Assembly (NCBI RefSeq): GCF_007991635.1
Contig: NZ_BJYS01000020.1
Span: 1-64,000, forward strand
Length of the DNA: 64,000 nt
Reading direction: 5' to 3'
Origin: Adhaeribacter aerolatus
GTDB taxonomy: Bacteria; Bacteroidota; Bacteroidia; Cytophagales; Hymenobacteraceae
The notes below the pieces were generated by a model. The model did not search any database, was not told where the DNA came from, and saw only the letters and a program-made list of their open reading frames with translations. Positions 17,418-26,174 of the stretch are shown here, piece by piece; the stretch's first letter is position 1, and each line of letters opens with the position of its first letter. The translations under genes were made by a program, and so were the position numbers.

Positions 17418-20312
17418 TTATCGCAGCAGCAGCATCTGTTTCGATATTTGTTCTTTATCTACCTGAACGCTGTAGATATAAATGCCATTAGCTAAATAAT
17501 CGCCACGCTGGCTTATTCCGTTCCAGGTTACCCGATAATCGCCGGCCGGCTGGTTCGCATCTACCAGATTAGCAACCACACGCCCGGCCAAATCATAAAC
17601 TTTAACCGATACCTGTCCGGATTTTATTAAAGTATAAAGGATTGTGGTTATAGTGCTGGAGCCTGGTCTATCTCTTCCGAATGGATTTGGCTTATTTTGT
17701 TTTACCGTAAAGTTCCCATTTTCTTCAGGGTCCGGCAACGTAATGGCTGCTGTGTATTTGAGACTATATACCCCGTTGCCGTGCGTTCCTACCAGTACTG
17801 TATTATCTGTAGCGCGGCTGATTACCATTTCTACGGGTGCGTTGCCAATGGTAGCGCCGCCTTCTTTTACCCAAATAGTATTATTGTCGCTTAAGGCCGG
17901 ACTGGCATATAAACCGGTGCTGGTACCTACAAAATATTTAGTATCGCCGCGGATAGAGGGTAAAATGGTTGCCCACCGCACCGAAGGCCCGTTGCCTGTA
18001 CCATCGGTATTTTGTTCCAGGTTGCCGCCCACAGCTGTCCAGGAAGTACCGCCATCCGTGGTTGCGAACAGGCTCATCACGTTGTAATTAGAGAAAACGA
18101 CAACGGCGTGATTGGCATTCGTGGGGTCCACTGCAATGCAATTAATATAACCGTCGGCCGGGAAATTGGTGCCGGTTATTTCGGTGCGGGGCGGGTTATC
18201 GCTGGCCAGAGCATTGGTTAGTTTATAAAGCTTACCTCCGCTGGTACCAAAATAAACAATATTAGCCGGGGTTTTGCTTACCGCAATGGCACTGATATCT
18301 TCGTCGGTGTTGGTGTTGGAAATTATTTTCCAGTTGGTGGTTTGCTGTTCTTCAAAATTGTCGCCGGTACCTACCGGAATAGCCTCAATATTGTTGTTGC
18401 GCCACAAAGAATCGCCGGCGGGCAAGTACATCACATACTGGTTATTGGGATCTATTACGTAGGGGTTAACAAAAATATATCCGGTGCCACCTCTTGGGTC
18501 GATGCGGGCATAACCCTGGAATTGTCCTGTATTGGTAAAAGCATACCGGTAAATAAAGCCATTCTGCGCCGATACAATTAAAGAGTTAGCCACGGCCGCG
18601 CCATAAGCACCATCGCCCGTTAATAAAGAATACCACTCGCTCTTGGGATCCGCTTCATCCGCCGCAAAGGTGCCGTTATCCTGCATCCCTCCCATCACAA
18701 ATTCGTCGCGATTATCTAAATCCATGGCCACCGAAGTAAACTGGGTGGTTAAGTAGCCCCGGTTCAGGCTTTCCCAACGCACGGTATCGGTAGCCATGCT
18801 GTTTTGGGTGCGGCTCAATCCGCCGTCGTGCGCCGACACCACCCGTGCCGGATTAGAAGGATAAAAAGCCAGGGCATGCTGGTCCGGGTGATGCGCCGGA
18901 TACATGGCAGCCGTATTTTGTAAGGTATAACCGCCAACCCATTTAATATTATTGCGGGTAGCAAAACCATCGGTAGACCGGTACAAATTAGTGCCGCCGA
19001 TGAAAACGATATTGGGGTTATCGGGCCGAACCTCCACCATCATGTTGTAACTGTCCTGGTGATCGTAATTACCCACTAACCCGCCAAAAGCCGGCACGTT
19101 GGCCGAACGGTTTTCCCAAACGCCGCCCGCACCGCTGCCATTTCCCGACACATAGGTATATTTCCACAAGTTCGTATCAAACCGTCCGGAGCCCGGCGTA
19201 TCTGCCAGAAAGTAAACCACATTGGGGTTACTCGGCGCAATATCCAGCACTACGCGCCGGTACACCTGGGGCCAGTTATCCGGGGTTATATCGGCCCAGT
19301 TAACGCCATCGGTGGAGCGGTAAATGCCGCGCCGGGAGGCAGAGCCGGTACCCGTATTAGTGGCTTGGCTCAAAGTGGCATACATTACGCCATTAGGTGC
19401 TATTTCGATATCGGTATAACGGGTTTGGTTATTGGCCTGAGCCACATTGCCGGTACCCAGCACATTGGCCCAGGTATTGCCGCCGTTTACCGAGCGCTGA
19501 ATACCCCCAATGGTAGCGGCTAATACTTCGTCATGGGTTGTATTGGCCGGATTGGTTCTTACCCGCCAAACCCACTGAAATATATTATTAAAAGTGCTGA
19601 CATCGCTGGTTACAGTGGCTGGCAGAGCGGTCCAGGTTAAGCCGTTGTTCGTAGATTTGTAGATACCGTTGCCCCGGTAAGGCGCCCCGGTCACCGAAGC
19701 CGAATTACCTTCCAGTTCACCGGTACCATAATACCAGATATTGGTTTTGCCGGCGCGGCGGTCCTGATCAACGGTAGTTACACTTTGGATAATGGCCGGA
19801 TCGGTGGTTTTGGTCCAAGTACTGCCGTTATTAGCAGAGCGCCACATGCCACCCGAAACGCCCCCGGCCAGAATAATATTTTCATTAGCTACATCTATCG
19901 CCAGGGCCCGGGTACGGCCACCTAAGTTGTAAGGGCCCCGGCTATCCCAGTCCTGCACCATACCACGGGCATTACGGCCGTATTTATTCAGGTTGATTAC
20001 TTGGGCCGTAGGGATGCTGGCCGAAAATATTAATTCTTTCTGCCGGATATTGTCGGGAATCCTGCCGGTTTTGGGGTCGCGGAGCCGCTTTACCTGGAAT
20101 TCGTAGCGGGCCTGCGGATCTTCGGGTGTGCGGATGCTGGACTTTAATTTTTTCCGGATTTTTTTCATGGCCATCACGGCGGCCTGCAAATCTTTTTTGC
20201 TTGCGGTAGAGCGGCCGGGCAAAAGCGCATAAAAATAAAAAGTACTACAAAATAGCAGCAACAAGCATAATACCACGGCCGCTATTCTATTATTTATTAA
20301 AGGTTGGTTCAT
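17418..20312 (-). CDS. Large secreted BNR/VPS10-type repeat protein with T9SS sorting tail
   Basis: About 964 residues from ATG 20312 (an adjacent TTG would add one). A signal peptide (about 1-28) is followed by a prodomain-like region and a beta-propeller region (about 120-860) with many Asp-box/BNR repeats, e.g. STNNGLTWTALP, SVNGGNTWANVLG, STDGVNWADIT and TTDGGTSWTAVGG, as in sialidase-type and VPS10-type propellers. The last 90 residues (KPNPFGRDRPGSSTITTILYTL, VSVKVYDLAGRVVANL, GDYRVTWNGISQRGDYLANGIYIYSVQ, KQMLLLR) are a type A type-IX-secretion C-terminal domain, so it should be exported and anchored to the surface. Catalytic function is unproven; glycosidase or carbohydrate binding are possible. 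Confidence 0.9.
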   Translation of the reverse strand: MNQPLINNRIAAVVLCLLLLFCSTFYFYALLPGRSTASKKDLQAAVMAMKKIRKKLKSSIRTPEDPQARYEFQVKRLRDPKTGRIPDNIRQKELIFSASIPTAQVINLNKYGRNARGMVQDWDSRGPYNLGGRTRALAIDVANENIILAGGVSGGMWRSANNGSTWTKTTDPAIIQSVTTVDQDRRAGKTNIWYYGTGELEGNSASVTGAPYRGNGIYKSTNNGLTWTALPATVTSDVSTFNNIFQWVWRVRTNPANTTHDEVLAATIGGIQRSVNGGNTWANVLGTGNVAQANNQTRYTDIEIAPNGVMYATLSQATNTGTGSASRRGIYRSTDGVNWADITPDNWPQVYRRVVLDIAPSNPNVVYFLADTPGSGRFDTNLWKYTYVSGNGSGAGGVWENRSANVPAFGGLVGNYDHQDSYNMMVEVRPDNPNIVFIGGTNLYRSTDGFATRNNIKWVGGYTLQNTAAMYPAHHPDQHALAFYPSNPARVVSAHDGGLSRTQNSMATDTVRWESLNRGYLTTQFTSVAMDLDNRDEFVMGGMQDNGTFAADEADPKSEWYSLLTGDGAYGAAVANSLIVSAQNGFIYRYAFTNTGQFQGYARIDPRGGTGYIFVNPYVIDPNNQYVMYLPAGDSLWRNNNIEAIPVGTGDNFEEQQTTNWKIISNTNTDEDISAIAVSKTPANIVYFGTSGGKLYKLTNALASDNPPRTEITGTNFPADGYINCIAVDPTNANHAVVVFSNYNVMSLFATTDGGTSWTAVGGNLEQNTDGTGNGPSVRWATILPSIRGDTKYFVGTSTGLYASPALSDNNTIWVKEGGATIGNAPVEMVISRATDNTVLVGTHGNGVYSLKYTAAITLPDPEENGNFTVKQNKPNPFGRDRPGSSTITTILYTLIKSGQVSVKVYDLAGRVVANLVDANQPAGDYRVTWNGISQRGDYLANGIYIYSVQVDKEQISKQMLLLR

Positions 20313-20455
20313 CAAAAGGGTGAATTTTTAGATTATCCGCAAAGCGCTATTTTCAAAACTTAAACTGTAATCTACTCAGGCTATTGTGCTAAATTATTAA
20401 TATTTATGATAACCCGTTCGGGCCGGTATGGTTAAGGCAAAATTAAAATTAGATT

Positions 20456-21001
20456 TTATTTTTTAAGCGTATAGCTATAAACTTGCAAGGCCCCTTCTTT
20501 CTCTTCCGCACCATCAACTGCCCGGGTAACATCAGCCTGAAAAACATCACCCGCCTGCAGGCCGGGAAGCGGTGTAGTAAGCTCGGGAAAGTAGCGCTGA
20601 CTAGGGCTTAAGGTAAAAACAAAATAAACTTTTATTTCCTGATCTTGGGCTAAAGGTTTCCCAAAAGCCGAACCGTAACCCAGTATACGTTCTACCTTTA
20701 CCACTGCCCGGCAAGGTACCTGACCGCAGGGAGTATTTTTAGCCGGCTCCAGGTCGGGTAAAACCGAAATTACTCTACCTACCACCCGGCAGCTGCCGGG
20801 TGCCAGGCGCTCCGGAGCACTTGCCTGGGCAGGCAACGAAACAGCCTGTTTCGGGGATGATTTTTTGGGCGCCATAACCGGTTTTTGCCTGGTAGTTTCG
20901 GGTGCGGCTTGGGTAGCAGCAGGCGGATTCTTACTGCCGCAAGCCGCCAGTACCAGCAGGCTGCTACAGATTAAACACAAATACTTTTCGCTGGAAACCA
21001 C
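20456..21001 (-). CDS. Hypothetical lipoprotein
   Basis: A 181-residue lipoprotein from a GTG start at 21001 (an in-frame stop lies two codons upstream). The signal peptide ends in LVLAAC with Cys21 lipidated. A proline/alanine-rich spacer (about 25-65) leads to a compact domain (70-181) with SCRVVGRVISVLPDLEPAKNTPCGQVPCRAVVKVERILGYGSAFGKPL, including a CGQVPC pair that could form a disulfide. The pattern resembles NTR/OB-like folds but is not assigned. Stand-alone gene. Confidence 0.65.
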   Translation of the reverse strand: MVSSEKYLCLICSSLLVLAACGSKNPPAATQAAPETTRQKPVMAPKKSSPKQAVSLPAQASAPERLAPGSCRVVGRVISVLPDLEPAKNTPCGQVPCRAVVKVERILGYGSAFGKPLAQDQEIKVYFVFTLSPSQRYFPELTTPLPGLQAGDVFQADVTRAVDGAEEKEGALQVYSYTLKK

Positions 21002-21099
21002 TCGTTAAAAATAATTGTAATATTAAACGCCTGGTTGAGTAATTAGTTAAGCCCCTAATAATTTGCGCTTAAATATGGCCGGCTTCTATCTTAAATGCA

Positions 21100-21134
21100 A
21101 AAATCCCATTGCCATTAACGGCAATGGGATTTAC
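21100..21134. terminator. Bidirectional terminator downstream of GroES-like gene
   Basis: AAATCCCATTGCC and GGCAATGGGATTT form a perfect 13-bp stem with a six-base loop, about 25 bases past the stop of the co-chaperonin-like gene. Confidence 0.85.
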
Positions 21135-21157
21135 AATATCCAGGCTTAGGTATAAGG

Positions 21158-21541
21158 CTAAACTAAGTCTTCTTCGCGTACCAGCATCAGAATGGCCGAT
21201 TGCGGTACAATAAAATATTTTTCACCGTGGTAAATAATTTCAACGGCGTCACGCTGCAGGTAAATGGCTAAATCGCCTTCTTTGGCCTGTAACGGAATAT
21301 ACCGTACCGGCTCCTGGTCTTCCTGGTTCCAGATTTCGTCGTCTAAACCATAATCGGCCGGAATGGGGTAACCCGGACCAACCTTCATGATGTAACCTTC
21401 CTGTACTTTTTCTTTTTCCTGCACCCCCGGCGGCAAAAACAACCCGCTTTTGGTTTGTTCTTTCGCCGTTTTCGGCTTAATTAATACCCGGTCGCCAACT
21501 ATTATTACGCTTTCCAGTTTATTCGTTTCCAAAACTCGCAT
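21158..21541 (-). CDS. GroES/Cpn10-family co-chaperonin-like protein
   Basis: A 127-residue protein whose core matches Cpn10: IIVGDRVLIKPKTAKEQTKSGLFLPPGVQEKEKVQEGYIMKVGPG (mobile-loop region about 31-55), then GDLAIYLQRDAVEIIYHGEKYFIVPQSAILMLV at the C-terminus, as in GroES (residues about 88-120). It is longer than true GroES (about 95) because of an insert PIPADYGLDDEIWNQEDQEPVRYIPLQ (about 66-92). No groL lies nearby, so it is a divergent paralogue rather than the main co-chaperonin. A TATATTTG box lies about 20 bases upstream of the ATG. Confidence 0.85.
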   Translation of the reverse strand: MRVLETNKLESVIIVGDRVLIKPKTAKEQTKSGLFLPPGVQEKEKVQEGYIMKVGPGYPIPADYGLDDEIWNQEDQEPVRYIPLQAKEGDLAIYLQRDAVEIIYHGEKYFIVPQSAILMLVREEDLV

Positions 21542-21561
21542 GCATTATTTTAAACAGGGCG

Positions 21562-21569
21562 CAAATATA
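21562..21569 (-). promoter_or_regulatory. TAnnTTTG promoter box upstream of GroES-like gene
   Basis: TATATTTG on the minus strand, about 20 bases before the ATG at 21541, fits the Bacteroidota -7 consensus TAnnTTTG. A matching -33 TTG at the usual spacing is not clear. Confidence 0.45.
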
Positions 21570-21834
21570 CATATAAACTTAGGTTTGTAGATTATCCGCG
21601 CAAACTTTATCGGGTGGGCTGGCAAAACAATAACAAGCAGCCAAGACTAAAACCAGACCGGAAATATTAAAAATTTTAAAGGCAAAAGTATAAGGTGCTT
21701 CAGCTTAATTATCGGCTATAAACCTATTTGTACCCGCTCTATGCCTCGGAAGTAACTTCCGTGTCTTCCCTAAGTAGCGCCTCTAGCATAGAAGTAGCTT
21801 CCACGCTAGCAGAAGTAACCAAAGTACAGGCAAT

Positions 21835-22368
21835 TTACAGCGGATCGGCGGTTACTCTAAAGGTAATATCTACTTTAACGGTTACATCGTTCAGCACTAC
21901 TTCATCGGCGGTGCCGCGGGTGCGCAGCGTAATACTCGGTGCTTTAATATATTTATCCAGCTTTACATTGTTCGAGGTTAACTCCAGTGTTTTGCCGGCA
22001 TCGGCCGGAATATTCTTCAGATACGCGATACTTACTTCCGGCAAATTATCAGCCGCCAATAAAAGCTCAACTTCTTTTAAAAAACCAAAATCCTCGTTTG
22101 CCGGGCTTTCCACGTTCATCACAATTTTGGTAACAACTACATCTTTTACCAACTCGGCAGCCGTATTTTGCCTTCTGAATTCCTCTTTGGTATCGGCCGA
22201 AATAACTACCGGCGGCCCCAGAACACCCAAATTAGGAATAACTGCTTCTTTGGGTACCGTAATGGTCTGCGACCGGTTAATGTTAAAAGTCAAAAGCTTA
22301 TCTATTTGCTTACAACCCGAAAAAGCCAGAAAAACCCCGATAAAAAATACAAAAACAGTTCTATTCAT
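21835..22368 (-). CDS. Hypothetical lipoprotein
   Basis: A 177-residue lipoprotein: signal peptide with lipobox FSGC, Cys19. The mature part is rich in beta strands (VVVTKIVMNVESPANEDFGFLKEVELLLAADNLPEVSIAYLKNIPA, TLELTSNNVKLDKYIKAPSITLRTRGTADEVVLNDVTVKVDITFRV), a layout like LEA/WHY or similar small domains. Not identified with a named family. Start is ATG at 22368. No obvious operon partners. Confidence 0.7.
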   Translation of the reverse strand: MNRTVFVFFIGVFLAFSGCKQIDKLLTFNINRSQTITVPKEAVIPNLGVLGPPVVISADTKEEFRRQNTAAELVKDVVVTKIVMNVESPANEDFGFLKEVELLLAADNLPEVSIAYLKNIPADAGKTLELTSNNVKLDKYIKAPSITLRTRGTADEVVLNDVTVKVDITFRVTADPL

Positions 22369-22469
22369 AATCTATAACCCTGAAGCAAACTTAAAAAAAT
22401 TATATTTAAATAAAAACTATCCCGACAGCAATTGTCAATATCGGTCAAATATGCTGCCAGACCTGCCGG

Positions 22470-23627
22470 TTACTGCCAGCTCATCGGATAATTTTCGTCT
22501 ATATACGGCAATGCGTCCTCGGTGAGGTACAAAGGCCGGAAAGTATCAACCATTACGGCCAGTTCGTGGGTTTCTTTTTTACCAATGCTGGCCTCTACCG
22601 TACCAGGGTGCGGGCCGTGCGGAATACCACCCGGGTGCACGGTAAACGAAGCCAGGTCTACGCCTTTCCGGCTCATAAAATTACCCGCCACGTAGTACAG
22701 TACCTCGTCGGAGTCTACGTTAGAATGGTTGTAGGGTGCCGGAATAGCCAGCGGGTGGTAATCGAATAAACGCGGCACGAACGAGCAGATGACAAAATTG
22801 TGGCCTTCAAAAGTTTGGTGTACCGGCGGCGGTTGGTGAATGCGGCCGGTGATGGGTTCAAAATCATGAATAGAGAAAGCGTAGGGATAAAAATAGCCAT
22901 CCCAGCCCGCCACATCAAAAGGACTATGGTTATAAAAAAACTGATGCAAAAAGCCTTCTTTTTTAATTTGCACGCGGTACTCACCGGTTTCGCGCTCGGT
23001 AATTAAAGTGGCCGGTGGGCGGAGATCGCGCTCGCAGTACGGGGCGTGCTCTAATAATTGTCCGTATTGGTTGCGGTAACGGCGCGGGGTTTCTACGGGG
23101 CTAAAAGATTCGATTATCAGCAAACGTACGGGCGCTTCTCTGAACCGGAACTGGTGAATAATTGTGCGGGGAATAACGAGGTAATCGCCGGGCCCAAAAG
23201 CAAGGCTGCCCATTTGGGAACGCAGTTCCCCGCTACCTTCGTGCACAAAAACTACCTCATCGGCCTGAGCATTTTTGTAATAATAATCCGTGTTTTGCGC
23301 CGAAGGGTTACAGATGCTGATACTTACATCATTGTTCAAAAGCAGGGTTTGGCGAGCGGCCAGGTAATCGGGACCGGTAGTTTTTTGCGCCAGCGTTTTC
23401 AGGTGCGTAGGTGCCAGCGGCCAGTCCTTTAGCGGTTTGGCTCCGTAGGGTACCGGCTCGCCCAGGCGGGCAATGCGGGTAGGCGGATGCAGGTGGTACA
23501 ACAGCGAAGAAACTCCGTGGAAGCCTAGCGTACCCACCAGTTGTTCGGCGTAAAGCGTGCCGTCCGGCTGCCTGAACTGGGTGTGCCGTTTTGCTGGAAT
23601 TTCTCCTAATCGGTAGTAAAAGCCCAT
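22470..23627 (-). CDS. Homogentisate 1,2-dioxygenase family protein
   Basis: A 385-residue cupin-fold dioxygenase; the family opens the ring of homogentisate to maleylacetoacetate in tyrosine and phenylalanine breakdown, using Fe(II). The C-terminal iron-binding region EVLYYVAGNFMSRKGVDLASFTVHPGGIPHGPHPG, and FVHEGSGELRSQMGSLAFGPGDYLVIPRTIIHQF in the N-terminal cupin, match. The N-terminus is slightly shorter than in eukaryotic enzymes (about 440). No hmg partners such as fumarylacetoacetase are adjacent, so function in tyrosine catabolism is likely but not proven; a related aromatic dioxygenase is the alternative. Confidence 0.85.
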   Translation of the reverse strand: MGFYYRLGEIPAKRHTQFRQPDGTLYAEQLVGTLGFHGVSSLLYHLHPPTRIARLGEPVPYGAKPLKDWPLAPTHLKTLAQKTTGPDYLAARQTLLLNNDVSISICNPSAQNTDYYYKNAQADEVVFVHEGSGELRSQMGSLAFGPGDYLVIPRTIIHQFRFREAPVRLLIIESFSPVETPRRYRNQYGQLLEHAPYCERDLRPPATLITERETGEYRVQIKKEGFLHQFFYNHSPFDVAGWDGYFYPYAFSIHDFEPITGRIHQPPPVHQTFEGHNFVICSFVPRLFDYHPLAIPAPYNHSNVDSDEVLYYVAGNFMSRKGVDLASFTVHPGGIPHGPHPGTVEASIGKKETHELAVMVDTFRPLYLTEDALPYIDENYPMSWQ

Positions 23628-23744
23628 CGTATAAAGTAGTTAAAGTTTACCTTTTTCTTTATACCTATACGAACTTTCGGGTATTTGCGGTAACCGGCGG
23701 GCAGCAGCTATTTTAGATAGCCTGAGCTGGTTGCTCTTGTTGCC

Positions 23745-24236
23745 TTATTCATCTTCTGTTTCCTGGTTAAGTCTTTTCTGGGTCTTTTTGCCTTTTATGG
23801 TGCCGCGCAGACAATATTCGCAATTACAAGGCTTTTTATTATGACTGCCCGGAAAATAACGCCAACCCAGAGTTTGCGGCAAATGCCTTATTTTGGTGAT
23901 TTCTTCCGGAGCTATTTTCCGGTCCAGGATGAGTTCATAACCCAGCGGGTCTGCTAAGCTTAATATTTCCTTTATAGCTTCGCCCAGCGTAATGTGCCGG
24001 TGCTTTTGCCCATATTTACCGGCAAACACCATTTCAGCCGAAGGCACCTTAAAATATACGCCTACATAAGATTTCGCGCCGCTCCTTTTTAACTCCCGCA
24101 ACCACTGATGGCTGACATAAAAGTTTTGTAAAACGGGCATACAATAAACACCATTCCCGTATTTGCCAGTTTTAATTCCGTTTTTAATAATCTTCAGACT
24201 ATTCTTTTCGTCGGCCAGGTGCACCAGGGTAGGCAT
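23745..24236 (-). CDS. ADP-ribosyltransferase-like protein with C-terminal CxCxxC cluster
   Basis: A 163-residue soluble protein I do not recognise as a named family. Its N-terminus (VHLADEKNSLKIIKNGIKTG, then GNGVYCMPVL) has the H...GVY pattern of the ADP-ribosyltransferase fold shared by DarT and the tRNA 2'-phosphotransferase Tpt1/KptA: His6, Tyr31 and possibly Glu101 or Glu111/112. The C-terminus SHNKKPCNCEYCLRG carries Cys137, Cys139 and Cys142 that with a histidine could bind zinc. It opens a run of minus-strand accessory genes. If the fold is right it could modify protein or nucleic acid; no antitoxin is recognised beside it. Fold assignment is inference. Confidence 0.6.
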   Translation of the reverse strand: MPTLVHLADEKNSLKIIKNGIKTGKYGNGVYCMPVLQNFYVSHQWLRELKRSGAKSYVGVYFKVPSAEMVFAGKYGQKHRHITLGEAIKEILSLADPLGYELILDRKIAPEEITKIRHLPQTLGWRYFPGSHNKKPCNCEYCLRGTIKGKKTQKRLNQETEDE

Positions 24237-24393
24237 AGAAGTATTCTAATAAGTCAGCCGGGAATATTTAATGAATATTTCTTAAACAAGTTCGGACAGG
24301 CATAAACAGAATGTGAATTAGGTTAAGCGAGTAGTTAAATAATTAATCGCGCGGCATATTAGTATAAATTCTTTACGGCTCGGAGGGTTTACA

Positions 24394-25302
24394 TTATTTA
24401 CTTACTGATTTTAGCATAATAACTTTATAAGTTTCAATGGGCATCATGCCCATTCCCATTCTTCTCTTATCCAAGTTCTCCAAATCTTCTGTTAAAGCTA
24501 ATTCAGCAACTTTGTTTACCGGATCTACTTTGGCAAATTGGGTACCATATAACTGCTTTTCCCCGCTATTAATCTTAATGCGGTCGTACAGGTAGGCATA
24601 GCGTTGGCCATCCATATCTCCTTTCTTTACCGCATTCTCAACCTTCGGCAATTGCGCTTGCTGCCATTCTTTATCCGCATCGGCATGCTGAATTATAAAA
24701 AATATTCCCTGCATGGCATCCTCCCCAACCATCTTCCTGGTCGGAAAGCCATACTTTGCAAAAATCTCTTTTAACTGCTTCCTATTCTCGGCATCGGTGC
24801 TCATGTTATCTTTGCCATACACAACCTCTTCCTTTGTTAATTTGTACGTCGTAATTATGGCATCCATGTTCCCGCTTCTGGAAATTTGGTCGTTTATGTA
24901 CATTTTTATTAATTGTAATTGCAACGCAGGATTATCTGCTTCATAATTAAAAGACTTACAACGTTCAAGTTTAGTTGCCGCGCTGCTGAGAACAGGCTTG
25001 TTACACAAGAATTCTAATGTTTCATTATCCAGGTTCTGAAGCACTTGTTTGAACTTTTCATCTTTATTTTTATGCTTCAATATTTCTAAACCCGTCAGAA
25101 CAAACCGCTTATCTATTTTAGATTTTGTAGCCAACAAAGAATCTAACTGAAGTTCTCCTAAATCATAATCCTTCTCCATAGAAGAAATAACCATTCGCCA
25201 GCCAAGCTTCCATTTCTCAGTTTCTGATAATTTTGGTTCGCGGTCAGTTTCTAAAGCAAAATGCCAGAAGGTAAATAGGAAAATTGAAAATATTTGTAGC
25301 AT
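24394..25302 (-). CDS. DUF6624-type hypothetical protein
   Basis: A 302-residue protein, mostly helical. N-terminal residues 1-16 are hydrophobic (MLQIFSIFLFTFWHFAL), a likely signal peptide without a lipobox. The C-terminal half (about 180-302) has the DUF6624 pattern: KYGFPTRKMVGEDAMQGIFFIIQHADADKEWQQAQLP, then GQRYAYLYDRIKINSGEKQLYGTQ and RRMGMGMMPIETYK. The family is of unknown function. AT-rich relative to the flanking chromosome, which fits the accessory character of this run. Start is ATG at 25302. Confidence 0.7.
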   Translation of the reverse strand: MLQIFSIFLFTFWHFALETDREPKLSETEKWKLGWRMVISSMEKDYDLGELQLDSLLATKSKIDKRFVLTGLEILKHKNKDEKFKQVLQNLDNETLEFLCNKPVLSSAATKLERCKSFNYEADNPALQLQLIKMYINDQISRSGNMDAIITTYKLTKEEVVYGKDNMSTDAENRKQLKEIFAKYGFPTRKMVGEDAMQGIFFIIQHADADKEWQQAQLPKVENAVKKGDMDGQRYAYLYDRIKINSGEKQLYGTQFAKVDPVNKVAELALTEDLENLDKRRMGMGMMPIETYKVIMLKSVSK

Positions 25303-25357
25303 AGTTATTGGATTTTATTTTCATTTAATATTCAGAAGCGTTGGCAGCCTGGCGGTG

Positions 25358-25474
25358 CGGTTATTGCCAAAGGCGGGGCTTTTCAGCCCTGCCTCTGATG
25401 CAATTTACAAACGTTGAACTACTTTCATCTGCTCCATAGTATTGGGTAAGCCCCTTTTTGGCAATACCTTGTTA
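25358..25474. repeat. Long imperfect inverted repeat with inner hairpin, overlapping the DHFR-like gene's stop
   Basis: Left arm 25359-25379 (GGTTATTGCCAAAGGCGGGGC) is nearly reverse-complementary to right arm 25450-25468. An inner stem-loop is at 25372-25393 (GGCGGGGCT with AGCCCTGCC). On the minus strand the stop codon of the DHFR-like gene lies inside GCTAACA at the right edge. The layout recalls long cassette-associated sites, but both ends read GTT on the same strand, so it is not a regular attC. Confidence 0.5.
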
Positions 25475-26038
25475 GCGGTTGGTTGTTTTTCCGTTGGTTG
25501 GTTCATAGTACAGCGTTACTGCACCACCACTAAAAGTTTTAGTCTTTATGAATTTAAGAATAGTCCTGTCGGTTATTTTTTCAAATAATGGCAAACCGCT
25601 TCCAGCAACAACAGGGTGAACACAAAGTTGGTATTCATCAATTAAATTAAGTTTCATTAGCTGTATAATTAAGCTCCGACTGCCAACTAAAATATCTTTA
25701 CCCGATTGTTGTTTCAGTTCTAAAACTTCTTCTTCAATATCTCGGTTAGCCAGTTTTGCACTGTCCCATTCTGTATTAGTAAGGGTGTGGGAAAAAACAA
25801 TTTTAGGGACTCTGTCTATGGCCATAGCAAAGTCGTCCATTGACTTTTCACCAGAAGGATTTTTTAACAGCTTTTGCCAGAATTGCATCAATTGATAGGT
25901 TATCCTTCCATATAGAATCACGTCTGCGTTATCTAACAGGTCAGCGTAATGTTGATGTATTTCATCGTCGGGAATTCCTGCTGTATGGTCGCAGAATCCG
26001 TCAAGGGTCATATTGATTGCTGCAATTATCTTTCTCAT
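25472..26038 (-). CDS. Dihydrofolate reductase family / RibD C-terminal-like protein
   Basis: About 188 residues from ATG 26038; a TTG at 26053 would add five. Fits the RibD_C/DHFR-like family: N-terminal RKIIAAINMTLDGFCDHT, ADVILYGRITYQLMQFWQKLLK, KIVFSHTLTNTEWDSAKLAN, DILVGSRSLIIQLMKLNLIDEYQLCVHPVVAGSGLPLF and the closing SGGAVTLYYE. Such proteins are probably NADPH-dependent reductases of unknown substrate; they are common in Bacteroidota and are not folA. The gene is AT-rich, and its stop overlaps a large inverted repeat, typical of an accessory cassette. Confidence 0.85.
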   Translation of the reverse strand: MRKIIAAINMTLDGFCDHTAGIPDDEIHQHYADLLDNADVILYGRITYQLMQFWQKLLKNPSGEKSMDDFAMAIDRVPKIVFSHTLTNTEWDSAKLANRDIEEEVLELKQQSGKDILVGSRSLIIQLMKLNLIDEYQLCVHPVVAGSGLPLFEKITDRTILKFIKTKTFSGGAVTLYYEPTNGKTTNR

Positions 26039-26089
26039 TTTTTTATTTTTCAATCCTTTAAATTACTTGCGGTGCCGCGTTACCATAAC

Positions 26090-26144
26090 CACTAACTTAT
26101 TGGGCCAGGCAGCCGAACAGCTGCCGTACAGGCTTTGTTGGCAG
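26090..26144 (-). repeat. Possible attC-like hairpin between NTF2-like and DHFR-like genes
   Basis: On the minus strand the stretch runs GCCAAC ... GTTAG, enclosing GCC/GGC and the perfect inner stem GGCAGC/GCTGCC (26108-26113 with 26120-26125, 6-base loop). It lies about 30 bases past the NTF2-like gene stop. End motifs fit the attC pattern loosely; the site is 55 bases long. Confidence 0.35.
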
Positions 26145-26174
26145 CAGGCTTAATTATTTTACAGATTATTACTA

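Noticed and set aside
21728-22525. 265-residue plus-strand frame
   Set aside because: Antisense to the lipoprotein gene at 21835-22368, which has a signal peptide and lipobox; the plus-strand frame is Ser/Thr/Val-rich and shadow-like.
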